From Micrasema longulum (lineage: Eukaryota > Arthropoda > Insecta > Trichoptera > Brachycentridae), in the NCBI GenBank assembly GCA_022494885.1, contig JAGVSM010002664.1:62001-126000 (forward strand): a DNA stretch of 64,000 nt. The letters run 5' to 3'. A model generated the notes under the pieces. It saw only the letters and a list, made by a program, of their open reading frames with translations, did no database searches and had not been told where the DNA came from. A program made the translations under genes and the position numbers. Positions 34,681 through 46,000 of the stretch are shown here, piece by piece. Positions within the stretch are counted from its first letter, which is position 1; the number at the start of each line of letters is the position of its first letter.

Positions 34681-35304
34681 AAATATTTGCTTAAAACTTG
34701 TAAATTGTATTAAAAATGGTACAATAAAGAGCTTAGTAAAAAGTTAGAAACCTTTCTGTTAAAATTCAAATGACGAAATGATGTAAATTGTTTTTTTTTT
34801 TTAAGTATGTTAAATTTCAAAACCGTATTCTGAAAAAAAAAGCATTTTATTTTTTAAATTTAACTTATACACATCGAATGAATAATGTGCGACGAGTCCT
34901 ATACAATACAGTAGGTAACAACAAAATGCAGTAAATACGAAATAATTTCAACAATAAAATAAGGTTCGACAATACGCGAACGTTGATTCAAAACGAACAC
35001 ACAAATGCATATTATATGCACCTACATAATATTTAAATAAGAATAACATATAAGTTTTATAGAAATGATTCGGATTATAAAAATCAGGTGTCACAAACAG
35101 TTGGCCCGCAGTACGGGGATACATAATTATATTAAAAGATCTTCTCACTATAAAACTTATATATGTTCAGGGATAAAAAGCAACGGAGAGGAGGATGCGG
35201 ACAAAGACAATTATATTAAAAGAACAAGATTACAGTTTCCGGAGAGCACCCCTCTCTTCGACAAAACTAGTTTTGTATCACCCGTTAATGGTAGAAGTGA
35301 TCTC
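34681..35304. other. Nothing recognised
   Basis: Overlapping 66-86 codon frames on both strands (34948-35148 minus, 35065-35325 plus), no motif. Confidence 0.3.
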
Positions 35305-35700
35305 CATTATTCATTTATTTATTGATTTATTTATTTTATTGGGTAAACAAACAGTATGTACTGAAATTTTGACAATGTTTTGGTATATTAGTGTAGGACA
35401 CTCATGCACACATCATAAAGATTGTTAAGAAAATAATTTCCATAATGTTAATTATAACAACAAATGTAAAATACAAGAAATGAAAGGATATGTGTATAAT
35501 AATAAAAATAATTAAATATCTGTTTCTTTCAATAATTTTTTGATTTTTTTCTTAAATTTACGTACATTGTCATAAAAAATACCAGCCTCGGTAAATCTAT
35601 TGTTATATTGGTCGCATAATCTAGGTACCTATTGTAAATTGTTTCAAATAGTTTGTTGACGCGTTTGCCCATTAATTGTTAGATATTGGACTTGTAATGT
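35305..35700 (-). pseudogene. LINE 3' end, inverted partner of 53125-53480
   Basis: The complement matches 53130-53480: AAACGCGTCAACAAACTATT, CGACCAATATAACAA, GAGTGTCC and the tail TTTGTTTACCC with (AAAT)n. The sense frame reads RVNKLFETI-like and then ATNIT-like residues; a clear RT motif is not included. Confidence 0.65.
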
Positions 35701-35984
35701 TTTATGTCTTCGTCAAATTAATTATGAACTGGGTCAGGGTATATCAAAAATGGACCATAATTTTTCTTTGAGGAAAAATTTTGTACGCTCAAAACGTCAT
35801 CCATGTAGAAGCCATACTCCGATTTTAAGGGTTTTTGTCTTGTCGGTCTAGATGACACACGAAATAGAAGTCTTTCAAGCAGATTAGAGGAATCAGTTTT
35901 ATTATTTAAAAATGTGTAAAAAAAATTACTGGTCTAACATAATTCTTAGATTTTTAAGAGTGTTTATTTCATGGAACTACATAC

Positions 35985-36036
35985 TTCATACATACTTTCA
36001 GCATGCTTTCAGCATACTTTCAGCATACTTTCAGCA
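35985..36036. repeat. Tandem 11-bp repeat
   Basis: About four and a half copies of TTTCAGCATAC with single-base changes. Confidence 0.85.
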
Positions 36037-36089
36037 TTCATCGTGAAGTGTTACGAAGTGAATGCCGATTCAGTCAATATTTTTTTTAT

Positions 36090-36790
36090 TTTCCATATCA
36101 TCATCATTAACCTAACCAACCATGTCCACTATTTGAATATATGGTGTCTACAAAGAGCTTCCAGGCATTTCTTTTAGCTGCCAGCTCCCAGCTCTTACGC
36201 CTCCTCACCCTCACGAGTCAAGATGGCATAGTTCTGACATAAACTGTAGACAACTGTCAGCAGCGGAAAACAGGCAAGCGTGGTTAAGGCTTTCAAGAGG
36301 CATCCGCAGTATATGGCCCAGCCAACTGTATCGCCCCCGTTTGGTGACGTTATCACCGGAGTTTGATTGTTTTATTCCTCATAAAGTCAACCCACAGCAC
36401 ATCAAAGATTCTTCTGAGACACTTATTCTTAAGATTCTCAAAACTAATTATTTTGCCGTTTTGTGCCCTAGTGAGATGCCTCGATTTGCATCCGTAGAGG
36501 AGAATAGGTTTTATGCAGACGGAATTTAGTTTTCACTTAATAAATATCCTATCTCCAGATAGCCTTATATCTGTTGAATGCGGCGCCCGTTTTATTCTAG
36601 CCGTACTTCCAGCTATTATTAAAATCTGCCATTTTTCGTCACATGTACTCCCCAGATACATGACACTCTCGCCTCTTTCATGACTTGGTTTGACTGTGTA
36701 GAGGGATTTTGGGCATCAAGGGCACGTATGGGTTTTTGCGATATTAATTTTTAAACCTATGCATGCGGACTACCTATGTAACTTAAAGAC
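36090..36790 (-). pseudogene. RTE LINE RT C-terminus (BovB/RTE-like)
   Basis: Minus strand in several frames: GESVMYLGSTCDEKWQI, STARIKRA, KPILLYGCKSRHLTRAQN, NLKNKCLRRIFDVLWV, WLGHILRMPLESLNHAC and WKLFVDTI, ending LMMMI from a CATCATCATT tail. Order and spacing match the C-terminal part of RTE-type reverse transcriptases, and the TGATGATG 3' end is typical of them. Frameshifts and stops are frequent. Confidence 0.8.
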
Positions 36791-36987
36791 CCCTGACTAA
36801 ATAAATAAAATTCTGCACTGGAAATAAAATCAGAACCTCGGGCTATTGGCTGCTCTCAGGGAAAATCGAGTGGACATAAATCCACCTCGCATCGTGTTCG
36901 ATTTCTGATAGGGTAAACATAAAATATTGGCTTTAAAGTTGGTTTTAAACACTACAACGTTTCATTGTCGGCCTCGTGTTACAAATC

Positions 36988-37170
36988 GGCCTCGTAATGT
37001 AATGGTTAGCGCGTTTGCCTACCACGCAAGAAGTTTCGGATTCGATTCCCGACATGGTTAATATGAAACATTTATGTAAAAGGGTGTTATTACACTAGAA
37101 TATTTCATAGTCCTTGGACTGGTACCTGAAGCGTAAGACTGATCATCATACCTTCATGTAACAAAAAAAT
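36988..37170 (+). mobile_element. SINE family 3 copy
   Basis: Head CGGCCTCGTAATGTAATGGT, B-box GGATTCGATTCCCGACATGG, body AGTCCTTGGACTGGTACCTG, ending at CATGTAACAAAAAAATAAG. A second partial head (GGCCTCGTGT, 36971) directly precedes it. Confidence 0.8.
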
Positions 37171-37565
37171 AAGAGGTTTTCATTTTTTTAAATAAAAATT
37201 GCTCATTTTTTACCGTATATTTTTTAACCAAGAATTAAGAAGAAAAAAAATAGTGGGAAAAAATCAACAAGCTTTTTTTTTATTTATTATGGAATTCAAA
37301 AAAATGAGACTAATGACATTTTTTATAAAGTTAATGATATTAAAATTTGTGTTGTAGAAATCGATTTCGTGATAGTGATTTCGTTCGACATTTCTAATCT
37401 AAAAATCAAACGAAATTTTTGCATTGAACTTGTTTGACTTTAAAGCATACAGCGTTCTGTGAAAATGTTCCAATATATAAAATAATGTATGTCTAACCTA
37501 TCAATATTATCTGTGTCGCGTATCGCGCGTACGTTCCAGGAATAATAAATTTCCATACAGCATTA
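37171..37565. other. Nothing recognised
   Basis: AT-rich spacer. Confidence 0.35.
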
Positions 37566-37567
37566 TA

Positions 37568-37655
37568 ACTGTGTTGATAAGGTAAAGAGAGTTAAGTCAA
37601 CGAATATATTATAGTATATTCGTTGACTTAACTCCGTTTAACTTATCAACACGGT
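37568..37655. repeat. 88-bp hairpin with 44-bp arms and almost no spacer
   Basis: GTTAAGTCAACGAATATA meets its complement at the centre (TATTATAGTATA). The arms from GTGTTGATAAG to CTTATCAACAC match with a few mismatches. It may be a minimal foldback transposon. Confidence 0.9.
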
Positions 37656-37869
37656 CCAAAAAAATGCGTAAATCCTAATTTATATCAATACTTTAATTAG
37701 CAAAATAGTATCATTATCGATTCTGAAAAAACTTTGAAAAATCAGAGCGACTATAATACATGCATAATAATTTTAATTTTTTGGCTTAGTTTGATTGATT
37801 AATAATTTATAAACATATATATATTAAACCACTGAACTTTCAAGTTGAACGTAATCCAACTTTTTCAAG

Positions 37870-38960
37870 TATGACGAAGTAGATGTGCGACAGCTATTTG
37901 TCAAGGAGGCACTTGTGAAGTTCTGGAAATCTGTAGATAAAGTCAGGACACAGCAAAATATACAGACCCGATCAGCGGGAAGGATTAATTACCTTGGCCC
38001 AACCACTCTTTTCAGAAACTTTACCTTCCTGGCTCCGAAATTTTTTAATCAACTTCCGGCAGCCATAAAAAACTCCACAAGTGCCAATGTATTTAAGAAA
38101 AATGTTTGCAATTGGTTGCTACACATCGATAGAGACGAGGTTGTCAATTTTTTTAAAGTTCAAAATTAGCAAAAATTTACAAATCTGCTTTCCTTCCATA
38201 CTCTTTTACTTTTATTTGCTTTTTATATATATTGATAATTTTTCTGTTTTTCTTATTATGTATTTTTGTTTAATTTAATTTAGTACGTACTATTATTTGG
38301 CATATGATTTATTTTGGTAATGTATCTAAAATAAAACAAGTTTATTGGATTGTAATTCTACTTTATTTTTTATAAAATATACAAAGGGTATATTGTGACG
38401 CGTTTCGTCTTGTTAGGACATTTTCAAACATCGAATTCTACCAATTATCTGCATACACAATAAATATGATTTATTGCTCCTATTTCTTATATTTCTTAGT
38501 ATAATTGAGTGAATTTCTAGAAAAAATTACTCAATTATCATTTCAATTATGCTTTTTTATATATATATTCTTTTTCTGTTGATTTAAATGATGCTCTTAT
38601 TTTGTTTTAAAAAAAAAAGTAATACTACTATATTTTACTATTATTTTGTTGATTTTAATGATACCACTATTTTGTATATTTGATTATGTGTGATTCTTAA
38701 TTTGTATAATTTATATTTCAAAAATTATTTCTGATTATCTTTTTTGCATTGTGTTCTTTGGAATTTAATTATTTATTACATCTACCTTTTTTTTTAGATT
38801 GTGATTCTATGTCATTATAATTTGATATAATTTTTTTTACTTTGTATGTTTATTGTTATTTATTGTGGCTTGACACGGGCATAGCCTAAAAAGCCTTAAT
38901 AAGTTCATAAATATTTAATTTTGTAATTTTGAATGAATGAATAAATAAATAAATCATTAA
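37870..38960 (+). pseudogene. LINE RT C-terminus with long 3' UTR
   Basis: The 94-codon frame 37885-38169 reads RTQQNIQTRSAGRINYLGPT, FRNFTFLAPKFFNQLPAAI and VFKKNVCNWLLHIDRDE, the FxxxxxxFNxLP...FKxxxxxWL end of LINE reverse transcriptases. About 770 bp of AT-rich 3' UTR end in GAATGAATGAATAAATAAAT. A hammerhead-like motif lies antisense in the UTR at 38389-38430. Confidence 0.75.
38389..38430 (-). ncRNA. Hammerhead-like motif with U3-A8 in place of C3-G8
   Basis: Minus strand: short stem I (TGT/ACA), TTGAAAA, extra T, stem II GTC/GAC with a 7-nt loop, GAAA, minimal stem III and GTC (GAAACGCGTC, a common hammerhead end). Both core changes (C3 to U and G8 to A) keep the tertiary base pair. 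Confidence 0.4.
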
Positions 38961-39264
38961 AGTTTTTTCATGAATCAGCCACTGATGTAATTGTCGACAA
39001 AGAACTAAAACTTGAAAAATGTACAGTAACAGACACGGAAACAATACGAGAATATCAGAACATTATGACGTACAATATTCTAAAACGAGACAAGGACAGT
39101 CAATACTAATATACCAGGGACTGAAATCAAAGTACCAAACTAAACAAAAGACTCAATGTAAAAATTTTCTGTTGTTCAGTTATACAATATAGGTTCACAA
39201 GAAAACATAACAGAAATATTATTATTGATTGATTTGGTGTTTATTTTGTAACTCCATATTTAAA

Positions 39265-39835
39265 CTTGTAATATTAGAAATCAAACACTGATTTGAGTAA
39301 ACTGAACACTTTATTTTATTATTACAAATATAAATAATATAAAAACAAAACTTTCGTGACAATTGTTTCGCCTTGTTAGGGCATTTTCAAACGAATGTAA
39401 AGATTATATGGATTGAATGTCCTTATATAGTTATATAATTCAAGATACTTAAGTAGAAAATAAAAATAATCTAATGAACTATAGCATGTACATTAATCGT
39501 AATTGAGGGAAAAACCAATGGTTAAGGGCAAGGCTAAGTTTTTAACTGGGAATTAAGGTATTAATATTTGAATTTCGGAAAAAATATAACAAAGTAAGTA
39601 TTTATTGACATACATGTATGTATTGTGAGATAATTAATGAAGCTTTACAGTTTTATAACTTTGGATAAATGTTTTCGAAAAAATAATAAGAATATTATAA
39701 TAGGTTGCTGTTCATTTTGATTATGAAACATGATTGAAATATTATGAAGAAATTTATATAATTTTAAAGTTGTAAAAATAAAATAAAGTGTTCAGTAGAC
39801 TCAAATCAGTGTTTGATTTCAAATATTATAAGTAT
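39265..39835. mobile_element. Foldback element with about 50-bp terminal inverted repeats
   Basis: AATCAAACACTGATTTGAGT (39278) to ACTGAACACTTTATTTTA is mirrored at 39780-39830. About 570 bp, no coding, hammerhead-like motif just inside the left arm. It resembles the 3921-4090 structure in plan. Confidence 0.75.
39351..39397 (-). ncRNA. Hammerhead-like motif, second U3-A8 copy
   Basis: Minus strand: stem I TTCGT/ACGAA, core TTGAAAA, extra T, stem II GCC/GGC with a loop, GAAA, stem III C-G around AATT, and GTC. Same compensated core as 38389-38430, but different stem sequences. Confidence 0.45.
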
Positions 39836-39839
39836 AAAT

Positions 39840-40840
39840 ATTATTATTTACATGACTTTCTAATCCTGTTTTTATGTCTGGTCGTAGGTGATCTTTTTTA
39901 AAAAGCAAATAGGTTATTACAATGTAATGAAATGTGTTTATTAAGATAGTTGCAATAAAAACATACACAACTTGTTATAATTTACATTATACTGTAAAAA
40001 AAAAATTCAGTTACTAAATTATGAGTTATTAAATTCAGACGCATTATGTTTTCTATTTTTTTTTTCGTATTTTCCATCCTCCATTTGATTGAATTCTTTA
40101 AGCAACTTTGTATGCGTCATCTCACTGCTTCTGAAGTTCACGCAAGCGTTGTAATATTGGTTAATTTTCTTTAATATTATTTTTTTAGTAGGATGATATT
40201 GTCGATTACTTTCATCACTAAACGATATTATCTATCATTTACTTCGAATATAGATGTTTTATTTTTCTATTTTTTTTTGTGATGACTCGTACTTATTTTT
40301 TGTTTGATGTAATTTTGTTTTTGCCTCTTTTTTGCATGTTCTTTTATATCAATCTTCGAAGATATCAGATAAAAATTTAAGGTCTTTATTTGGAAAATAA
40401 CTCACCACTGCAAATTTTCCTGTTATAAATTCATTCTTAACTTGTATAATGAGCATCGTGAGTTTTGTTTCTTGCAGAACCTCATTTGAAATTAACTTGA
40501 AAGAAATATAACTTTGGATTACGATCATTTTGTCTCCTGTCACCAATTTGACAAATCACATTGGACAGTCGTGTTATCCGAGAAACATTTTTTTACTATT
40601 CGTTATTTTTTCAGTTACATATATATGTTTCACTTAGCAAAAATATTTTTTTAAATCCTTTTTCACTCCGAAAATCTATTTTTATTTTCTCTGATTCTAT
40701 ATTCATATTCTAAACTGCACATTCCTTACATATTTACTTGGGTGGTTAATATTAAGTTTATACGCCGCAACTTGTCTGATTTTTCATTGAAGTTTTTGAT
40801 ATTATATCATGAGTCTTAGTACATACATAACATCCCCTCT
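39840..40840. other. Nothing recognised
   Basis: A 65-codon minus frame (40546-40349, VTGDKMIVIQSYISFKL) looks protein-like in composition but shows no motif I can name. Confidence 0.3.
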
Positions 40841-40844
40841 CTTC

Positions 40845-41055
40845 TCTTCATAGTATGGTTTTAATTTTTTTATTTTGTTGACCTTTTTTTAAAATTTTTG
40901 TATAAAACTGTAAGATTCAATATGTCCATGTATTTGTAATTTTCTCAAACTAAACGGTTTGGGTAGGTAGGAAGAAATTGCCTTAAGGCAATATGCCCGC
41001 CCTTATGTGTATAAATTTTGTTTATGTATATAAAATGTTAAATAAATAAATAACT
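40845..41055 (+). mobile_element. LINE 3' end
   Basis: GGTAGGAAGAAATTGCCTTA, AGGCAATATGCCCGCCC and an (AAAT)n tail correspond to the 3' end of the LINE at 59727-60198 (GGAAGAAATTGCCATTTGGC). Confidence 0.65.
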
Positions 41056-41599
41056 ATGACGCGATAGACTATTTTTGAAGTCACAAACTTTACGAGAAAA
41101 ATATTTAGTCAATTGCTAATTAAAACCATAAAGAATGAGATTATAGAAAAGACACAAGAACATCTAATAATTATAATTCAAAAATAGTAAAATGAACATC
41201 TGAAGTACATAAAAGTCATAAATTGTTTTCACTCACATAAAAACTTCTGATCGAATAACCATCCTCTTGTCTCTCAGTAGCGCCATAAATATGAATACTT
41301 TTTTGAAAATAATTTGAATGCTAGAGTTAAGATCCACCGTGTAGTAAATATAATTGTATAGATGTATTGGTAAAAGCTAGTATAGATCTTCATTATTTAC
41401 CTATGTATATATACTTTTTCCCGCGGGAAATTTAGTGATAGAATAATTTGATGTGAGGAGCGTTAGCTAATCTATAACCGTGTTATGAGAAATAGATGAC
41501 ACAAAGGTTTTTAATTTCCAGTTGAGAGCAAATATTTATTTTTTTAATTCGACAAACGATGATCCGATTTTTTTTTCAAGATTTTTACTCTTTTCAAGA
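41056..41599. other. Nothing recognised
   Basis: AT-rich sequence without a supported feature. Confidence 0.35.
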
Positions 41600-41705
41600 G
41601 TAGCCATCGAGTCTAAAACACTCGGCAAGGATTTTGGATCTATTTCACATAGAGAACTGTATTCTTTTTCCGCTTGAACACAGATTAGACGTTCGGAAAC
41701 TGACT
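41600..41705. repeat. Dispersed repeat shared with 4735-4855
   Basis: AAGAGTAGCCATCGAGTC, TATTTCACATAGAGAACTGT. See 4735-4855. Confidence 0.5.
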
Positions 41706-41804
41706 ATCGAAATAATCCCTCAGATTTGTCTAATAGACGAACGAAAACAGTAAAACATGACAGATTTGGAATGATTCAAGCGTACACTTTTATATTTTGA
41801 TTTT

Positions 41805-41945
41805 CGGGGCCATTTTCAAGGAGTTGTAAATAGCTCACTATTAGAAAATGGGAATCAAGTTGGGATAGAGTGGGGTTCGAACCTCAGACCTATGATTGGT
41901 GAGTCCGCAACACTAGCCACGGGACCAAAACCCAATTCAAATTAC
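41805..41945 (-). mobile_element. SINE family 1 copy
   Basis: Minus strand: GGTTTTGGTCCCGTGGCTAG, B-box GAGGTTCGAACCCCAC, then AACTTGATTCCCATTTTCTA and the GAAAATGGCCCCGAAAAT tail. Best match to the 3256 copy. Confidence 0.85.
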
Positions 41946-42339
41946 TAATTCCCACTATGCTAATAGACACCTAACATGGTGCTTTAACACATTCACAGGA
42001 TGCCAAAAACGCATTTTGTAAATACGAACATGACAAAATAGTAAAAGATAATCTTTTATGTGTTTTTCACAGATTGGAAACCACTTGCCGAGAAGGTTTA
42101 AGGTTAAACCTAATTAAATTGATGCCAAATATTGAAATTTTGATATCAACGCATCAGACTTACTCTCACATTATTAATTTTTATATAAATACACATTTAA
42201 AAAACTCTTTTTTGTAAAAATGTTACTGGATTCTCATTGAGTGTCTTTTTAATTAATAAAAGTACATTTATAAAACAAAACATTTTTTTATTGAAAAATT
42301 TTCCGCGGGACAGTAAACTCTATAAAAGCGAGTATAATA

Positions 42340-42770
42340 ATATTTGGCTGATTTATATAGCGCTATTTTTGTGAAGATCACCTTAAAGGCGCTTTAAAAT
42401 TGTATACTTAAGTTGAAATTCTAACTAAGTTAAAGTCCCATCATGTCATTTCATGTATTTTCTGATTTAAAATTGAGGGTATGATAACCTAAAAAAGTGA
42501 GATTTTAGTTGGGATCTGAACTGACTGGGACTGTCGATGATTCGTAAGTTTGAAGGCAATCGGTTCCTGGCAGAGGGGCCGGCAACGGCAAAAGCACGAT
42601 CTCCTAATTCAGTGTTTGGGGAGCGCCGGATTTTGACGTGTTTTCCTCTGCCTGAATCAAATGCTGACCTAAGAATAGATTTTCTTTGAAATGTATTTTC
42701 CCAAATATAAAGGCCCGATAGGTATTTTGGAACCAGTAGGCAGTTAGCTTCCAAAACACATGTCATGTCA
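42340..42770 (-). pseudogene. L2/Crack-like LINE RT C-terminus
   Basis: A clean 99-codon minus frame (42766-42467) reads RKSILRSAFDSGRGKHVKIR, RSPNTELGDRAFAVAGPSAR, NRLPSNLRIIDSPSQFRSQL and KSHFFRL. It is the end of an L2/CR1-clade reverse transcriptase. The 3' UTR shows the diagnostic AAGCGCCTTTAAGGTGATCT and AGCGCTATATAAAT (complement at 42355-42395). Two related fragments lie at 3480-3770 and 45515-45585. Confidence 0.9.
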
Positions 42771-42783
42771 TGTCATGTCATGT
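42761..42783. repeat. (ATGTC)n microsatellite
   Basis: About four and a half copies of CATGT/ATGTC at the 5' truncation point of the L2-like LINE. Confidence 0.9.
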
Positions 42784-43029
42784 TACGTCATATTAGCGAG
42801 AAGACAGTAAATTTGTACATCCGATTGCTAAAAAAAACCAAACAAAAATGGAACTCCAAACACTTCTTCCTCTTCTTCAGCTTTCTGTCCTACACTGCCG
42901 GATATAGGTCTCTTCCATATCCTTCCATTTCTGTGGGTTGGTTGCTGCTTGCAGCCAATTTTTACCCCCTATGTCGTTAGACCATGTTTTCAAACACCCT
43001 TATTACAAAATATATTTAGGATGTCTTTA

Positions 43030-43215
43030 ATAGACTATCAGGTTCTTGACGTCCCGGAAATCCGCTGCTGATTGTTCGTCGGAATTTTATGTCCGAACTA
43101 CATGTGGCAACTTGAGTTGAGAGGAAACACAGGATCTGGCTGCAAACAGAGATACCTGGAGGCTCTTTTCGGACAACATATCACCACTAGGGAGCGGACG
43201 TGGAATGATGATGAT
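43030..43215 (+). pseudogene. RTE-like LINE tail (tentative)
   Basis: Ends CCTGGAGGCTCTTTTCGGAC, ACGTGGAATGATGATGATTA. The TGATGATGAT tail and similarity to 9900-9990 suggest an RTE 3' end. Confidence 0.45.
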
Positions 43216-43689
43216 TAATAGACTACTTGAATATTTATTACATTGGTCTTGCTGTGACCTTCTCTCGAAAAACATCTCAATTACTCTCTGTGTCATGGCA
43301 TGTCGGTCTGTGACGTGACCGTACCTACTCCATCTTCAGAGCACGCCATCGCCATCGTAAACAACTCTTCGATAAAATAATATGGTAAACAACGAACTCG
43401 AGACCGTGACATATGCGTATATTTACATATCCGTTAGGTGGTGTATGTATGTATGTATTGTATTTGGAGATGGCAACGTATACTTGGCGATGTATTATAC
43501 ATTATTTGGTGATGTGTTGAGTTTCAGGGCACGTTTTGTGAAATCGTCAGACTAAACTTTGAACCCACCCGGTGTGGAGTTGTTAAGTTGTTTAGCCCTG
43601 TCAACAAAACAAATGGTACTAATTTGTCGAAACAACATATTATAATTATTATGTAAAGAAAAAACATCTTTTTTCAGCGTGCTCTCCTT

Positions 43690-43795
43690 AAAAACCAGCG
43701 ACTTTCGTTGTGTAATGGGTAAGATGCTTGCCACATATCTCGAAGGATTTCAATTCCTGACGACCTCACAATAATTAAAATGCGTTTTTTATAGA
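43690..43795 (+). mobile_element. Diverged tRNA-like SINE head
   Basis: CGACTTTCGTTGTGTAATGG, GTAAGATGCTTGCC and a weak B-box (GGATTTCAATTCC). More diverged than the other three families. Confidence 0.45.
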
Positions 43796-43894
43796 CTTGT
43801 GGCGCAAAAAATATAAATCGAAAATGCATTCTTCTTGTTTTTATAAATTGTATTTTTTAATGTTTTATTGATACCGAATTTTATCTATTTGCTG

Positions 43895-44310
43895 ATGATA
43901 ATAAATCTTGTGTGACTACACGAGTCTACATACGATACAAGACTTGATATTTCTCTTTTATTTATTTCATTGATTAAGTCGTATTTTTTGTAATCTTCAA
44001 ATCGACATTTTTACATTGGATTTGGTAGGTATTTGTATAAATATGCTGAATTTAAAAAAAAAAAAATATCCTTACTATGCGACTAATAATTATACAAATG
44101 AAAGCCATGCCAATACCACAATAAATCTGTTTTACTGTTTATATGCTGTTCTTATGAAAAAGAACGAAAATATAACTCATGAAAGAGAAAAAAGAGACGC
44201 TGTTATGCGGTAGGCGTATGTGTGATAAAAACAAAAACAAAGGATGAAATTCGTTCAGTCAGTCGGTTTTTGCCAGTTGTAAGCGATAGTGCACGCTAGT
44301 TATATATATA
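43895..44310 (-). repeat. Repeat family Z, minus copy
   Basis: See 27445-27905. The end (ACTAGCGTGCACTATCG on the minus strand) abuts an (AT)n run and GGCCGGC. Confidence 0.55.
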
Positions 44311-45340
44311 TATGGCCGGCATATTTATGATTTTTAATTTATTTCGCTTAAACAGGAGAGACAAATAAAACCATTTTAGATTGAAATTGTATTATTTAAT
44401 GTAATGTTTAAAATCGCTTAAGGGCCGCCAGGTTTGATAATAATATTAATACGCGGCGCGCGTCGCTGCGCTGTAGGGCGCATTTGGCCTCTATTCGATA
44501 TATGGGCGGCGATGGCCGAAACACCTATCATATACTGTTTTACCACAAATTCACCCGATAGATCGCATTCCGATAGCATTAAAAAAAAGAAAAAAATACT
44601 TTATGATTTCCATAATAAATAAATAAATATATTAAACCTACTTTTATCATTATTTTTCCAATTCCATACTTCGCTCTAATACAAATTCTGCTCCGTTGTG
44701 TTAAAATATCAAAATAAGTATTCTGAAATTTGTAAAATTCCGACTCATACGTTTATGGTATGATATGTGTATATCGTAAAATGATTGCTTTTTGTGATTT
44801 TTTCTTAAGAAAAAAAGCCTCCCGAGCGGGTTTTCCAACTCAACGACTCAGTTGTATGTTGACTTGAAAAAACGTCGTTGCCGGAGAAAATAATAGTTTT
44901 GTCTATGGAGATAATAACAATGGACAAAGTAAAACGGTTCTTAATCGCCAAATGCTCTGGCCTTCATAGTAAAACTGGTTTAGAGGGCCCCTCCGAAAAA
45001 TAATGTTTTTCTTCAGGACAAAATCCTTTGTTCTTTTTTCCCTTTCGTGTACCGATACCTCATTGCTAGATGTAGGTTAGACAAATAAATCACCCAGCCT
45101 TCCTTTGTCAATTCTGGCTGGAGCAGACTTCAGGCATGTCTTTGACTCTAAGCCGTTTTTATGTGTTGATCCTCGAACAAACAATTCAGTAGGAGAAATA
45201 AATAATTAAGATCGTGAAACGAATTTCACGAACATACGCATGAGAAGCATTCTAATAAGTGAAGGGATGTTGATGTCTGAATACAAAATATACATTTATT
45301 ATTTACTAAGTCAGTAAAATAAGCAGTTTTAAACAGAGTT
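44311..45340. other. No recognised gene
   Basis: GC-rich patch at 44420-44530 (GCGGCGCGCGTCGC) within a 62-codon plus frame, unidentified. The remainder is AT-rich. Confidence 0.3.
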
Positions 45341-45344
45341 CTGG

Positions 45345-45445
45345 TGCCAAGTATTATGTATGTATAAAAGCGAAGTGTGAAATTGGTAAAATAAGGATGA
45401 ACGTAAGCTAAATGCTGCTGAAATGCGATCTTTCAGGTGACGTGT
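45345..45445 (+). pseudogene. RTE LINE fragment
   Basis: LVPSIMYV-like frame followed by a TGAAATGCGATCTTTCAGG stretch that parallels 47115-47225 and the VNAVKMRPLRR part of 17880-17920. Short and frameshifted. Confidence 0.55.
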
Positions 45446-45514
45446 GGTAAAACTATGCACGATTTTTGCACAAATATCAAAATCTGTGCATTGCTGAAAG
45501 GTAAGGCTAAATAT

Positions 45515-45585
45515 ATATAGTTGGATAGTTTACATAGCGCCAGTTTCGTGAAAATCACCTCAAGGGCGCTGTACGGTAAATAAAT
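45515..45585 (-). mobile_element. L2-like LINE tail
   Basis: The complement reads CAGCGCCCTTGAGGTGATTT and TCACGAAACTGGCGCTATG, the L2/Crack 3' end also present at 42355-42395. Confidence 0.7.
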
Positions 45586-45995
45586 ACCCCAGCACGTCTT
45601 GTGCAGCCATAGAGCGCATGGACGGTTGGGATTCTAGTTTCTCGTTTCGAATCAATTTAAGTAATAACGGATAGGAGCTTGCTTACAGCACGTCTTGCAG
45701 CTACAGAGCGCATGGAAGGTAAAAACCCTAGTTCCCATATACACATTTTTTTTAATTGACAAAGAAATTTATTGTATTGATGAAATTTAAAAAATAAATA
45801 AATTGATAATAATAATAAAATGAAGTAAGATAACAACATGTCTTGCAACTACTAAGTGCATGGACAGTTGGAATTCTAGACCTCATTTACAAAATTGAGG
45901 TATTTTATAGTTGATAACATTTACATATGGAAGCTAGATTACCAATTGCCGTGCGGCTACAAAGCACATGGACGAGTGGAATTCTAGCAAGTTAA
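45585..45995 (+). repeat. Degenerate tandem array of a roughly 50-bp unit
   Basis: Four copies, starting near 45591, 45687, 45836 and 45946, share GTCTTGCAGCTACAGAGCGC, ATGGACGGTTGGAATTCTAG with changes. Spacings are 96, 149 and 110 bp. Spacers are dissimilar and AT-rich. Confidence 0.7.
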
Positions 45996-46000
45996 AATGA

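Noticed and set aside
35985..36036. CRISPR-like array
   Set aside because: Simple 11-bp tandem repeat without spacers; the context is eukaryotic.
45585..45995. CRISPR array (repeated unit with dissimilar spacers)
   Set aside because: Units are diverged, spacings irregular, spacers AT-rich, and there are no cas genes; the genome is eukaryotic.
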